DNA of 64,000 bases from Acheta domesticus (lineage: Eukaryota > Arthropoda > Insecta > Orthoptera > Gryllidae), in contig JAHLJT010003656.1 of the NCBI GenBank assembly GCA_031308135.1, positions 71,008,984 through 71,072,983 on the forward strand. The letters are read 5' to 3'. Below, piece by piece: positions 24,690 to 38,238 of the stretch. Position 1 is the first letter of the stretch; every line of letters begins with the position of its first letter. The notes beneath the pieces were generated by a model. That model saw only the letters and a list, made by a program, of their open reading frames with translations. It made no database searches and had not been told where the DNA came from. The translations under genes were made by a program, and so were the position numbers.

Positions 24690-27600
24690 TCAAACAATTT
24701 CTTCTGGTATCGGAAAATCGTCCGGGATGCATGCTCCGGAACGAAGTAAAGTATAATCTGGAAAAAAAACAACAAAAAAACATAAAAGCATTTACCAATA
24801 AATGAAGTTAATATCTGTAGAATAATGAGTAATAAACACAAAGTAAATTTCTAAAAATAAACTACTATTTGTTACACTACAAATAAGATTTAGCTGGAAT
24901 CCATGCTTTATTGGAAAATGCGCTCAATTGCTTTGTAGGAACTCCACTCATCCGGGGTAACTTCTTTTGCGACAAACAACTGCCTCGACACAAACCTTGA
25001 AGTGTGAACGGGCTGAAATTGAGAAAAGCCCCATTCATGACATGCGTCATGAAAAATGACGTGTTTTGCAGACATAATAGGTAAAATTCGACCACACTAC
25101 TACGACAAAATAAGTCACGAGATAATATACCCTTTTGGAGTTCATTGATTTCGTTTCGTAGCGCATTGAGTTTATTTTAAATTATTTTCTAATGCATTGT
25201 AATGTTTTCTATTTATAAAATAAAAATAATTTCAGAAGATACAACGTTTCAGAATATACTCGTATTAGTATATGAGAGCAACGTAGCGCAGAAACAATCC
25301 CAAGGTTTTGCCTAGACAGAGGATTTTTTTCACGTATACAAGTGTGCGGAGAGTGTAAAAGTAGTGTATGTACTCGTGGTTACCCGATATGAAAGTGTTT
25401 TACTTCAAAAGGTTTGCTTGACCGTCACTCTGAGAGCAACATATGTTCCGAAATCGCATACTGGTCACTGATAGTTCTTTTTTTAAGTGGTGTTAAAAGT
25501 GAATGTTTTAATTCGTAGTTTTCAAATTTTGCAGTAATCCAAAAGGACATTCAAATGCATTTCGAAAGCCGGAGAAAGTCGCAAGGAAAACAAAAATGGG
25601 TGCAGAAGAGTCCCCTTGCGAAAGAGAGATAACATTTATAGTGCAATTAGCTGTGTTAGCTGAGTGTCAACATCGTCGTCGACCAGATCTTACTGTTTCG
25701 TAGGCCTCAGCGACCGGAGTTTCTAGATCCTAGTGTGCACGTCCTGACGGTAGCTCATTTTCGACCCTAGCTTCATAACCGAATAGAATTCAACTTGTGT
25801 CCAGAGAAGAATTCTAGCTGCCAGTTGCTTAGTTCAGTAGTCTTGTGAACAGCAGGAGAATGCCAGAGCAAATCCTAACGAACGGGTCACAGACCATGCG
25901 CTATCGTTCCTTCCTCATCCTTGTCCCCTTACACTCTTACATTTACGCATACATCTCCTTACGCACTACACTACCACGTCCACTACCACTTCACTCCATT
26001 TCCAAGGCGGGACACCAGTCAAGCTTAAACTTGTCATGATTGGGACAGTTTCCTACAGGAGAGGGGAGATAAATGAAGAAAAGAAGATAAATGAAGATAA
26101 ATGAAGAAATGAAGGAGATGAAGATGGTACACCCCGCAAGTCGAAATGTAGGTCGGCGCCGAATCTCCCATTCCAGTGGGAAAGGAACACCTGCATCTTC
26201 CAGGATATTACACTTTCGGAACCTCAGTATGGGAACTCTCAATAGTTGATATGCGCCCAGACTCACTACTCTAATTCAGTCACCCGCTCGCTTGCTCATT
26301 CACTCGCACATTCCTTCACTCGCGCGCTCGCTCGCTCACTCACTCGCTTACTCAGCCGCACATTCCCTCGCTCGATAACTCACTCACTCACTCACTCAGG
26401 GGTGGAATAAGGCCATCCCTCGCGAAAGAGGGATAAGATCTGCGATTCTCTCAGCCTGTCCCTTTTTAAGTCCTAACGAAGCCCCCGATTGGCTAACTGT
26501 TTCCAGCGGATCACACGCCACAAGTCACCATAATTAAACCGGAGTGTAGGAAATCTTGGCAGCGAGGTGTGCTCGGCGTGCATCCCTCTGTCGCTGTTCT
26601 TACCGACGTGTGTCTGCTCCTCGGTCGCCTCCATGCTGCAGGCGTTGGGGAAGGTGCGCAGGGAGCCGTCGGGCGCCTGCGCGCACACGGGGGCGTACTC
26701 CAGCGTGCAGGCGATGATCTCCGCGTGCGCCGCCGCCAGCACGCAAGCTGCGCGAAGGGGTAGCGGCAGCACGTGAGAGAAATTCCTCTACTGCGATTTT
26801 TATAACTTTGCCCCTCCAGCCCCTAAGGCCACGATCGAATATCACACGGCATTTCGCGTCTTTCTCGCCCGTGCCGCTAGATGTCGCATGATCGCAAACA
26901 CTGCTTTATACGATCGTGATCATGCGATATCTAGAGGCTAGATTGAAAGACACAAAATACCGTGACATGTTCCATCGTGAAGACAAGCGTTGAGGGGCAA
27001 AATTAGAAAAATCGCACTATAGTTGACTGAATCCGCATAATATAATATAATAATAATACACTGATAGTCCAGTCGTAAGCTCATACTGAAGTAGAAGATA
27101 AAGATGCTATTCTTTCTTGCAGACATTTTTAATCTTCACGGAGTTTTTGTGATCGAAAATCATACAATTAATTAGTGCAACTGTGTAAAATGCGAGAGGA
27201 AATTTACTTGGAAGCAAATCGTAGTTTTTTCTTCTTCAATAACAATAATAATAATTATTATTATTATGCTTATTGTTATTATTTATAATAATAAAAATTG
27301 ATAATAATCAAACAAACATTAAAACTATTAGTTTTAATTGATGGTTCATGGGTAGAAATGTTTACATTCATATAGAACAGAAGCTTTCGATACAAATTTT
27401 CAAGTATAAGATATATTTACACCAGAGTGCAAAACATGATCATATCCATGTCAGCAGACGAAACCAAGTAAGTTGAAATGAAACCAGTGATATATTGTCA
27501 TCGATCTATTAGAAAATACTTTCATTGCTCTAATGGCAATGGAAATGAAAATACGTGAACCGTTTTAAAGTGTATAAATTATATGAGAATGTTCTACATA

Positions 27601-27838
27601 AATCTTTCCGTATAACTGTTACGTTGTCATTGGTAACAAAATAATGTACTCCATGTATTAATAATGGATAAAATTACTCCATAAACATTTTTAATTTGGT
27701 AACGTTCCTCTGTAATTATTTGAAACCTCTGTATTTTTTTCTCTGGAATGTACGTAATAAATTCAGAAGAGGAAGGTATTCTGCAGATGAAACAACGCAG
27801 GGCTTACCCGCAAGGAGCACCGCGATGAGGGTCTTCAT
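24690..27838 (-). CDS. Kazal-type serine protease inhibitor, copy B (three exons)
   Basis: Exons on the minus strand are 27838-27808, 26747-26604 and 24757-24690, with the same phases and splice sites as copy A. The 80-residue product differs from copy A at only two residues: Phe8 to Leu in the signal peptide and Thr75 to Ile in the tail. Exon 2, which encodes the reactive loop, is identical to copy A at every base, while surrounding introns differ by a few percent. All four cysteines and the predicted P1 Leu26 are kept. Both duplicates therefore appear intact and potentially expressed. Confidence 0.85.
25700..26270 (+). mobile_element. SINE-family copy, copy B
   Basis: Collinear with 4880-5430. 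It carries a small purine-rich expansion (repeats of GATAAATGAAGA, about 26068-26120) not found in copy A. Confidence 0.6.
26275..26398 (+). repeat. CTCA/CTCG tetranucleotide array, short allele
   Basis: Copy B counterpart of 5431-5765, about one third as long, again directly after the SINE 3' end. It shows array length change since duplication. Confidence 0.8.
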
Positions 27839-27877
27839 GTTGTCGACGTTCATCTGCGACGCACACCAGTCGAATGC

Positions 27878-27885
27878 TTTTTATA
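27878..27885 (-). promoter_or_regulatory. TATA box of Kazal gene copy B
   Basis: Same TATAAAAA on the minus strand at the same distance from the copy B start codon. It is unchanged between the duplicates although neighbouring bases differ. Confidence 0.5.
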
Positions 27886-29974
27886 TCGACAACGACAGAC
27901 AGGCAAGGGGGAAATGCGACAGGCAAGTGTTGATCAGCCACCTGCTGTGTAAATACGAAGGGTTCACGGCCTCGCCTACAGCTGGCTGCCAACTGCTCTC
28001 ACAATGCACTGGTGCAGACTTCCTCGTACGGAAAAGATTTGATTTGTGTGGGGAAGTTCAAATCTTTATCTCTTTAGAGTGTACTTTATATTGGAATGTA
28101 GATGGCATGTAGGCTCTATTGTGTAACTACTTGTCTATTTTCTTCTTTCTCATGAAATATAATCTGCACCAAAACGTGACAAAGTTTGTTGAAGTCAAAA
28201 CATTCTAATACCGAGAGTGGAGTGTAAAATTTAGATTTATAAACCATGAGGAATAAACTTTCTATGAGATGAAAAATAGAAAAAGTAGTAGAAAATTAAT
28301 TGATATTATCGAACTAACGAAGTAGAAGGCAAATTAATCCCAACGTATTATGTAATACTGCTTATTATTGCGTTGAATATTGATTAGTTTTGGTCTTAAT
28401 TTCAATACGAAATCTACATAGTCTTTTATGTATTTTAATATAATAAATATTATAATTATAATAATAGTATATGAGGCAATGCTTCAGAAATAGTTACACA
28501 AAATAGTAATTTGACAGGAGAGCTGTTTTTAACCTTGGCTAATTTTTAACATTAGAGATTTCAAATTAATGATGCAAATTTTGCCTCAAATGTTCTGAGA
28601 CATTTTCGTAAACAGTTGAGAGAGATAGAATTAAATATAAAAACTTGATTTCCTCCTCTTTCACAAATATTTAGCCTCCAATTCTAACTGGACATCAACT
28701 TACAGTGTATGCATGAAACCATAAAGAGCTAACGCAATGCAATTCAGAAGAGGCATTGCGTCATTCAGGTTTTGCTTGTTTATTATCAATGTTTTTGTAT
28801 TTCTCAGGCAGGGAGATTGGATTTCCAATAGAATATTGGAATTTTCTGCGGATGGTAACTTCTGTATAATTTTAAGATTGTAGGTTGAGCAAATTTGAAA
28901 ATACCAGGATTATCCCGCTTGAACTTGAACAGAAGTTTGTAACATGAATCAGATCAGTAATCAGAAGCATGTAAGCATCAGAGAAAATGATAGGTCTGTT
29001 ATTACGTACCATCTTTTGGTTAATGCCAGACTCTAAGGATTGGTAATTGTAAAAATATTTTCTCTCCATCTAGATAACCAATATACGTTTCTTATAAGTG
29101 TTAAAGAAACTTCCAGTGTTAAAGAATCTCTCTAGTCCGTAAATCACGAACTATTTCCCCTTAGAACAGACCTGCACAACGCCTGCTCCCGCGGGCATTC
29201 TGCACTTAGGAGCCGACCGTCTGCCCGCGACGGCGCCGAAAGTGCAAGCAGTGGGGAGTAGGAAGCTTTGCGGGGAGGGGAGAAGTCTGACGCAAACCGA
29301 TGCGGCGCGTAGATTGAATGCCTGGGCGCCTAATAATGATTCATGCTGCAGAATTATATGCCCACTTGTTTAAATAGACAATGTCTAGTATTTCAAGCTA
29401 CAAGGGCCATAATTCACTGTTTACGTTCTGTGAACTGCTGCGTATCCGCCATTGTATCCATCAGTGTATGTATTTTCCTTTTTTATTAAAAAAATTAACA
29501 TGCTCATTGTGACTCTTAGGCAATATTTTAAAGCAGTAGCATTTTCAAAAACTTTATTATTTATTTCTAGCAAGCAAAAAATTACAATTTAAAAATTGAT
29601 TGTTCGGTAGGAATGTTATACTCTCCAAATCACAGCAAACTGAAGAAAATTACGAGAACAATCTCTCGCATCAAGATTCACATAAAAGTAAAATATGTGG
29701 CAATTCCAAATAGGGTAATGTTTAACAACACATACATTTGTGGCCATTTAGCCCCATCATGAAACTGAATAATAGAGATCAACAAACAAACCTCTTTGAT
29801 GATATGTTACGGACAGTCGTGTAATTATCATGGGTCTTGTTAAATAGAATGCAAAGGGCTTAATATTTTCATGCGATGTCGTAAACGATGAATAAATAAT
29901 GTTGGTTTGATTCTAGAGGTATAGTATGCACTCTTGTGAGAAATTAGAGCAGAAAATAATCTTTTTTTTTTCAA

Positions 29975-30390
29975 GAAGAAACTAGTGGTGCTACAGAATG
30001 GCACAGACTTTCCCGGATTAGTTTTCTATTCCTTTTGGTCTCGGCTAACTATTCAGACTTTCCATATATTCTTGCCAGATGCGATCTATTGCCACCCAAT
30101 GTACATTTCTTTACCTTTGTTTGTTTAGAATAGTGTATTTTACTCTATTCTTACAAGAAATTGAAAGTAAAATTTTGGAGCCATTTTTGAGAAAATTTTG
30201 AACATGTCCGGGGGTTTTATGTAAAGTACCCCCAAATTTTATAGAATCTTTTTAAAAATCTCAAACCTTCGACTGGAGCCAGATTGACAGAGGTTTCTTC
30301 AATTTGAAAATTCCCATATATGATTTATGAACTAATGGTGTTCACAGACGGGCGGACATACAGACGTTTTGCTTTCAATCGGATTTTCTG
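29975..30390 (-). repeat. dispersed repeat fragment (copy B)
   Basis: Counterpart of 9345-9745, with the same blocks in the same order inside the hAT-like element. Confidence 0.6.
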
Positions 30391-30731
30391 TGTCAAGGAG
30401 CTACAAAACAGGGATTCTGGCTACACCAAGTGTTAGGGAATTTTTGTTTCTTAATTTAGCAACTGGTTTTATCAACTTTTTCTATATCAGGGCCCGGCAA
30501 TGAATTTTTTTGCAAAAAATTCGCCGTTTTATGCAGCATTACATAACTTTCCCTACACTACGTATATTACTCCATATATACGTATGTATACGGGAAAGTA
30601 AAAAATATGTTTTAGCTTTAATAGAATCGGCTTATTCAATTAAACATAGTTAATGAAAAAAATAGTTTATTGCTGTACTCATCATACAAAAACAATTCAG
30701 TATCATAATTTTGTGTTTAGCAAAACACTAA

Positions 30732-31736
30732 TAGCGTTTTCCATTCGCCGCACTGGTGCGCACCCAGTGCACACTCAGGGCAGCTTTCGTGTTCCATTCG
30801 GCCGCTAGGGCGCACCAGTGCGGAGAAGCCCATGTTCCATTCGCACAATGACACGGAACGAGGGTGCACTCCGGGCGCCCTAACCTGCACTGACGAGCTC
30901 GACGGTGCAGTCCATTGCACCGGGCCATTTTGAGGTTAGGTACGGAAGTTATGAATGTTGATTTGGATTCATGGTGAAATTGTAAAGGCAACTGAGGATC
31001 TCCTGTCACACAGGGACCCTTTAAATGATGGTGTATACCATGTTTTACAAGAAATGTTTTAAAATAATTTTGTGACTTCCTCGAAGTTCGGAAAATCAGT
31101 TTGTGTTTTCGTAAAATTCAACCGTGAATTACTGCATGTTAACAAATCCAGTGCTTTTTAGTAATCAAACCTGTCCCCTTACAAAATCATTCAAATATAC
31201 AATGTGCTAAGAACAGTTTCTTGCATGCGAAAGCGGAAATGCTTATATTAAAATTTTTATAGTTTTCAATAACCCAATAATTCCACAGAAGCCTTTCGGT
31301 TCGAAATGTAGTGCACTATGATCGAAATCAATCACTGGCAAATCTCGAGAAATGAACTTTCGACAGATTCGCTTTTGAAGTTTTCCGTAGTTTTTAAATA
31401 AAGAATCAAACGCTAATACTTTATGAATTAAGGAGTAAACAATTACCAAAGACTTCGTACAAGATGTGTTAAAATAATAATAATTATTATAAAAATTATA
31501 ACAACGATCACAATTCCAAACTTCTTATTTTTCGAGTTCTGTCAGTGTGGCAGACCAAGAACAGCTGTCTATAATCTCATTGCGTAGCGTACACGCACCG
31601 ACACAGTTCCGAAATACGATTCATTCGTGGCTGCCCCATGACTGCCCTTCACGCGTGTGGGGCAGCACTGTTGCGGAGCGATGACGTATTTGCCCTGCAC
31701 TAGAGTGGGTTTCAGTGCAACGAATGGAAAATGCTA
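30732..31736. mobile_element. PIF/Harbinger-like MITE, private to copy B
   Basis: A 1005-bp insertion absent at the equivalent site in copy A (about 10689). Terminal inverted repeats TAGCGTTTTCCATTCG and TAGCATTTTCCATTCG match at 15 of 16 bases. The flanking repeats are TAA (30729-30731 and 31737-31739). A 3-bp TWA target suits PIF/Harbinger. Subterminal copies of GTTCCATTCG recur near 30790 and 30832. No transposase frame is present, so it is non-autonomous. Confidence 0.75.
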
Positions 31737-31874
31737 TAAATTTGTGAGTACATCGTAGTAAAGGGATTGACTTTATTAACCCCTACACGCAATTATAATA
31801 CTTGGAATACAAATCAAATATATATCATTAGTTGTAGTTTCATATTTCACACTGTCATATATCGACAACTAATA

Positions 31875-34052
31875 TCGTCTCCTGTATTATTTCAGTAGTA
31901 TACCTTTGGGTTCCGGCTCTCACACGCAACCAATCTTTATAAATGAGGGCTCCAAAGAAAGAAAATTTCACGGAGACTTGACGAATTCCATTTTGACTTT
32001 AAAAATGTGGATGATTTCTTTAAAAAAACGCATCGAAATATTCATGTAAAATGCAACCCGCATCACATGTCAATCTATATCGGCAAATAACTCGTAAACA
32101 AAGCGTTTTAGAGCCTTAAAATGTAAAATTGTGAGGCCAAAGGCCTCAAAGAAACGTTTTTCGCACCATAATCTACAAGATGAGACATTCTTCGTTCCAT
32201 TCAATTAACTTTTCGGTTCCACGCTTGAATACTATCAAGGCCACCTCAAGATTTCAGTCCTTCCTGCTGGTAGCAATTTTTGTAGCGACACGCTTAGAAG
32301 GCTTAGATTCGACAATCTTTATTTACGCTTTCTGTTAACACCGTAGTTTGTGCAGTCTGACGAGGTTTATTTGCATAATCATTAATTCAAGATGTGCTCT
32401 CCAGCAACAACTAGAAGTACTATTATAGTTGCTTGATACCTATACCTATGAAGATTGTTTCTTATGCGTGTAGTGAAACTATTCAATTAACGTTTTTTCA
32501 TGGTCTATAAGTGCTGTGTACTTAATTGTGGAAGGATGTGGGTGTTCAGTGAAGAGTGAAGACTGTGTTTGTGTTTTCCCCGTACCAATATTTTCGTTAT
32601 CATTCCATGAAATTTTCAAGTAACGGGTTCAGACACGTTGCTTTCTCAAAAGTAAAAAGCTAACATTTTTGTGCCTATCACGAAAAACTAAAACCTAATT
32701 GACAAAGAATATTGAATAATTACTTCAAATGTCTTTAAGTAAGTGTTGGGAATTGTTCCAAGCAAATTCTCCATGATATTGAATAAATATTTATTGAAAA
32801 TTACTTTTACACATCAATTGCATTGTTTTTTTATTTTTATTTGTAATTGTGTTAGTACATTGCAAGTTACCGTTATAGATACAAATAAAAGTATAGTAGT
32901 ATAGATAGTAGTAAGTAGTATAGATACAAATAAACACTTTCGTTAACTTCGATCCCTCTTAGAATGAAAATAGAAGGATAGGGATGAGTGTGGGGTCTAA
33001 CATGCGAGAGTTCTCGCACGGGTTTATATACGCAGAGGTGGTGGGGGAAAACTTGTGCTATGGTACAACACAAAGAACAAACTTTTTAAAGTAGCTAAAG
33101 TAAAATAGCTTGAAATAAATGGAAAACAAAAATCATAACACGCTAGCCTACAATACTACGTGAATCAATTAAGAAAAAACTAAATTTAAAATTATAGAAA
33201 GAATAGTGCAAGTCACCCGACAGCTGGCAACGATCGCAGTTCAAACGCACGATTTAAATGTTGGCAATATCGGGAAGTATGTACACCAACGCCCAACTGC
33301 AAACTCATATTGTAAATAAAAACACCGTTTGATATTAAACTCAAGGTGTCGGTTCGTTAAGATATTAAAAATGCAAACATAGTTTGAGCAACATTCCCAT
33401 GTACCAAAGTGGGCTTACTAATGCCTACTAAATTGTTTCTAATGCTAACAAATAGTATTTAGTACTCAAAGGTGAAAACTTTAGTTTGATTATTTTTTTG
33501 GCTCGGAATTGTTTTTCTTGAGGTACGTAAGGACGCAGAAAATAATTCAATACTTTGTAGTAAGCAAATAATTTTTGAATTTTCTCACCCCCGCAAGCTG
33601 GCACCCTGACTTTCCAAAACCCACTCGGTTCTTCATAACAAATCAAGGAAAGTTAAATAATGTTGCAATGTGTAGGTCTGTTCTTCCCCGATCCAGTATT
33701 TTCGCATTACTTTACTTGGCTTTCTCAGGAGTAAAAACCTTTTCTATTATTTGACTATCAAGGAAAGCGAAAAGCTAACTCTCAAGGAAGATTGAAAAAT
33801 TTCTTCAAATGCTGTTTTTAAAGAAGCATGAATTGTTCTTATGAATTGTTATTATGAATTGTTCCAAGAACATCTCTCTATAATGTTGAATAAACTTTAT
33901 TTGAAATTTTGTTTCAAACATCAATTGCATTATTATTTTGTTTGATATTCTGTAAGTACATTAGTAGTTCCTCTCTTTTATGGAACGGATAAACAAATGG
34001 ATAGGGAAAGGGTGGGATTTAACATGCGAGAGTTCTCGCATGGGTACGCTAG
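31875..34052 (+). mobile_element. non-autonomous Helitron, private to copy B
   Basis: Begins TCGTCTCC and ends CTAG (the CTRR rule), 8 nt after the hairpin TGCGAGAGTTCTCGCA at 34025-34040. It lies between host A (31874) and T (34053) without target duplication. Copy A shows the uninterrupted ...ATTTAC... target near 10822. These are the defining Helitron features. No Rep/helicase frame is present. A second hairpin of the same sequence at about 33004-33019, with related flanks, suggests two fused 3' ends. The first 180 bp recur at 62861-63035. Confidence 0.85.
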
Positions 34053-34307
34053 TTTACTATATAATTCAAAAGACAATATTATTTGAACTGTATCCGACAG
34101 TCATGTTCTCGCCGATTGCTCTTTCAATTTTCGCGCTATGGTTCGAATTGCGCCTTCTAATTGGTGGTCCCCACTCTTACAATGAGTCTCATCCCCACCC
34201 TTCATCGATTTTCGCATTTGCCCCCGAGCTTCTTGCGCGCAGCTCCTGACATCAATGAAAGTGCAAAATGCTGTGCAGGTCTGTCTTAGAACCATAGATT
34301 TAGGAAA

Positions 34308-36869
34308 GGGTCCCCCCCGATAAGATGGTAAAAAAGTTCCCCTCAACCAAATTACATATGAGTGGTTACACTATAATTCTAACATAAAAATAATATTTTT
34401 GAAAGGTTTCTTAGCCTCCGTCCTACCACCCACACCCCTATACAGCCAAAAACGTGTTTTTTTAATTTCAATTTTTTTCGACAACTGGACACTATTTTAT
34501 CAGACTGAAAAAATATGATAAATAAGAACACAACTTGGACTATCAGAAAAATATTTTTCAATATTTTCTCAAGCCCAAATTCGAACACACAAAAATATTT
34601 TCGAAAAAAAATATCACGAAATATTTTTACTGTGTCTTAAAAGCCTGGAACAGGCTCGAAAAAAATGTCAAAGGTTCCTCTTCACACATAAATTGTTGTG
34701 TATTTTTTTCAGATTTTTCCAATTACTGGGCTGCAGTTAAAAAAATAAAAACCATTTTCCCGCCTTTAAAGCACCTGGACTTTCAATATACTTTGAAACT
34801 GACTGCAACGGTTCTCTGCATTTATTTTAGTGTTTATTATACATTTGTATACATTGCTGTATCACCCAATGAAGTTTTGATTTTGGAATATACTTACGAA
34901 GTATCATTTTTAAAGCTTTCTAATCGTTTGCATGAGTAATCGTATGCTACGGAAAGACGATAGTTTTGGCAATTTATAAGAAACAATCGACACAAGACCT
35001 TGTAAGTGTGATACTGGTGGATAAAGAATTACACCCCATCCTACATCAAACACATTTTAGAAGAAAATATAGAAGTTTGCAGATTATGACATTCAAAAAA
35101 AGATTATTGCAACACACATTATAATGGTAAATAACTCGGAAGCGATGCTTCCTAGGCCTTTTAAACCAGGTTTGCTTGTCTCATGGGGACACGCCCTTTT
35201 TTTTGAGAACAAGTAAATTCTAACACACATGTTTTGGGTGACGGGTAGATGACAAATGGGAAATGATAAAGGACATTTCATGTGCAGGATAGATGGGGGA
35301 CAATGGGGAAGTGAAGGGGAATATATTAGGCCCCGATTATGTTGTTGGGATGTATTTTTCAAAATACCGCTTTCATGATCATCCCATTTTACAATTTTCC
35401 ATATTAGTTCTTTTGGGTGCGCCTTTTCCGTAGCACAGATGGACAGAAAAGAGAAGCCAATATCAATGTAAAATTAAATTGAAGGAAAATACTGAAATTA
35501 TCTTTCACGATAAAATTAACGGGACTATTTTATTTTCTGCGAATTTTTATCTCAACGCTCAGCAATATTGGAATGAATTCTCTCCGGGTCTATAATGCCG
35601 TAAACTACTTTTCGGGGAATGAGCATTTGCAGTTGGGTGCTACATTAAATCAATTTTCAATTTTCGTACAATTATTATTTACAAAGTGCAGAGTTTTCGC
35701 ACGTGTACAGATTGTACGAGTGTCTCCATATTTATATGTATACAAGAACAAATACTTAGGTAAAGGAAAAGATAACTTTTTCTCTAGTCTGAAACAATCT
35801 ACAGACGTGAGACCACAGGCTTCTGCAACCAATGCGTTACTATTTATCTGTCCGGGAGGCGCCGCGTTCTAGGCTCAGTTGTCAACGTTTTAGCTGCTAT
35901 TCTGTAGCCTTCCTCCTCAAGCAAGGTCGCACGTGCTTAGGACGCGGCAACTGCCGAACTGCCAAGTGGTTGACTACAAATGTCTTAGTTTTTTTTAAAA
36001 ACTATGACCCAGCTATAAAAAAAATATGAAAAAAATTCACAAGCATTCTGAGATGAAGTTCGAAGATTATTTTCGTGCCAGTGTCTGTGTTTTAAGACAA
36101 GTAAAACAGTTCTTGTAAATCTGGTTTTAACCTCTTCCCCTCCATTTTTCCACATGTCCCCCAATTATCCCTCAAATATGACGGAATTATTATTAATTAA
36201 ACTGCCAAACACTATTATCTTTCCTTAGCGTATGATATTCTCATACAAAGGATTAGAAAGCTTTAAAAATGATACTTCGTAAGTATATTCCAAAATCAAA
36301 ACTTCAGTGGGTGATACAGCAATGTATACAAATGTATAATAAACACTAAAATAAATGCAGAGAACCGTTGCAGTCAGTTTCAAAGTATATTGAAAGTCCA
36401 GGTGCTTTAAAGGCGGGAAAATGGTTTTTATTTTTTTAACTGCAGCCCAGTAATTGGAAAAATCTGAAAAAAATACACAACAATTTGTGTGTAAAGAGGA
36501 ACCTTTGATATTTTTTTCGAGCCTGTTCCCGGCTTCTAAGACACAGTAAAAAATATTTCTTGATATTTTTTTTCGAAAATATTTTTTTGTGTTCGAATTT
36601 GGGCCTGAGAAAATATTGAAAAATATTTTTCTGATAGTCCAAGTTGTGTTCTTATTTATCATATTTTTTCAGTCTGATAAAATAGTGTTCAGTTGTCGAA
36701 AAAAAATGAAATTAAAAAAACACGTTTTTGGCTGTATAGGGTTGTGGGTGGCAGGACGGAGGCTAAGAAACCTTTCAAAAATATTATTTTTATGTTAGAA
36801 TTATAGTGTAACCACTCATATGTAATTTGGTTGAGGGGAACTTTTTACTATCTTATCGGGGGGGGACCC
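34308..36869. mobile_element. Spy-like DNA element with ~660-bp inverted repeats, private to copy B
   Basis: A 2562-bp insertion. It starts GGGTCCCCCCCGATAAGAT and ends with the reverse complement of nearly the same sequence. The inverted arms run about 34308-34971 and 36203-36869. The host reads ...TAGGAAA and TTTAGGG..., and copy A has exactly TAGGAAATTTAGGG at about 11078, so insertion caused no target duplication. Insertion between AAA and TTT without duplication is the described behaviour of Spy elements (ISL2EU/PIF-related). The two frames that look alike, one in each arm, are just the inverted repeat. The 1.2 kb centre shows no recognisable transposase. Confidence 0.75.
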
Positions 36870-38238
36870 TTTAGGGCAAGGTTGACCCCCGTCCGTCCAT
36901 ACTCCCATGATGGTAACTGTAAAGGGCACTTAACACACGGCTCACATAGACAGCCACCCAATCATAAGGAATCATTTTTTTCTTCTTTGGCGGGTATGCT
37001 TGTCTACCTATCGAAACTATCGATAAGAGGATAGTCTAGCACTGCCTACTTGTGGGAACAAGTCAGTGATAGATTTCAATTTACTACATCCTACGAATGC
37101 TCACTTGAGGGTAACGATTTACCAATTTTTTGTTCCTTGAAATTATCAGTTAAAATATGAAGATGTAATGCATTTTAATTTGCGATCTACTAGTATTATA
37201 TTAAACAGCTTCCTACCTCATCTACTCCTAGCTTGATATCACTTAAGTTTTTCGATCTCGACCTGCCATTTGACAGAAATTCATCATCTCTATCACTTAC
37301 GTCAATTTCTTCTTCAATTTCACTATTGTTTGCAACACTTCCTTCTTGCTGTTGCCCCATTAGTTGTCTGTGACTAACTCTCAGGGGAAAAAAACAGAAC
37401 CAGAGAGCAATGGATAACAACTCAGCTTTATAATTCCAAAATGGCAGAAAACGAGGTCTCAATATCGACCTCTAGTGATCAACTTCTAATCTATGTCAAT
37501 ATCTCAAATTACATGGGAGTGTGGCTTGCGACTACCTCTGACTCAAAGCCTCATATCGAATGTCTTTGTATCGAATAAACAATCAAAGAATGCGAAGATA
37601 GGGAAAAAGTTTTCAGTATCATTGAAGCTCACATGTTTCTTACTTTGTTAAATGAAACTGCTTTTATTTGGCTCGTTGAATTTACTGGGCATCAATTTTC
37701 CATCCTACGATTTATCACGTAGAACTACAAATTGTTGGTCCTTGCCTCAATACCGTTTTCTTGTAATGTTCCTGAGAGGACCTCTCCTCTAGAAATATCT
37801 TCGAAATACATTTATTTTTTCTCTCTAGTTCGTGATGTATAATAGGAATACAAAATTAGAGCTCTTTTTATTCTGAATATAACTTTCTACAATATTGTAT
37901 CAGTTTTAAAAGAACATATTACTTATTTGAATGCTATCATTTACGAATATATTTCTAAATTATTAATGAAAGAACTGTGAACTATTCATTTACTTTTAAT
38001 TGCACTATTATTGTTTCGTATTTTCAGTCAACACTAAATTCTATCAGAAAAAAAAGGAAGTTTAGATTTGAATGTGGTCATCATTCAAACCATTGATAAA
38101 GATTTATGTGATAGTTTGCGACCATAATTGCAGTGACGGCAAGTACCCAAGCAAGTTCACATACATTCAAGTTCTATTTATTATCCACAATTTAGTGGCA
38201 AATCACCACTTGATCCATTACACCATACGGAGAGCAAA

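Larger units (their letters stand above)
29167..34283. mobile_element. hAT-like element, copy B, split by two insertions
   Basis: Same element as 8528-11053, here 5.1 kb because a 1.0 kb MITE and a 2.2 kb Helitron are nested in it. Without the private insertions the two copies are about 1.93 kb each. Target duplications are CCTTAGAA at 29159-29166 and TCTTAGAA at 34284-34291; the right one has one substitution. Confidence 0.75.

Noticed and set aside
34535..36662. Two similar ~135-145 codon frames facing each other, as if a duplicated gene
   Set aside because: They are the same sequence in the two inverted arms of the Spy-like element. The similarity is explained by the TIR, and no known transposase domain is visible.
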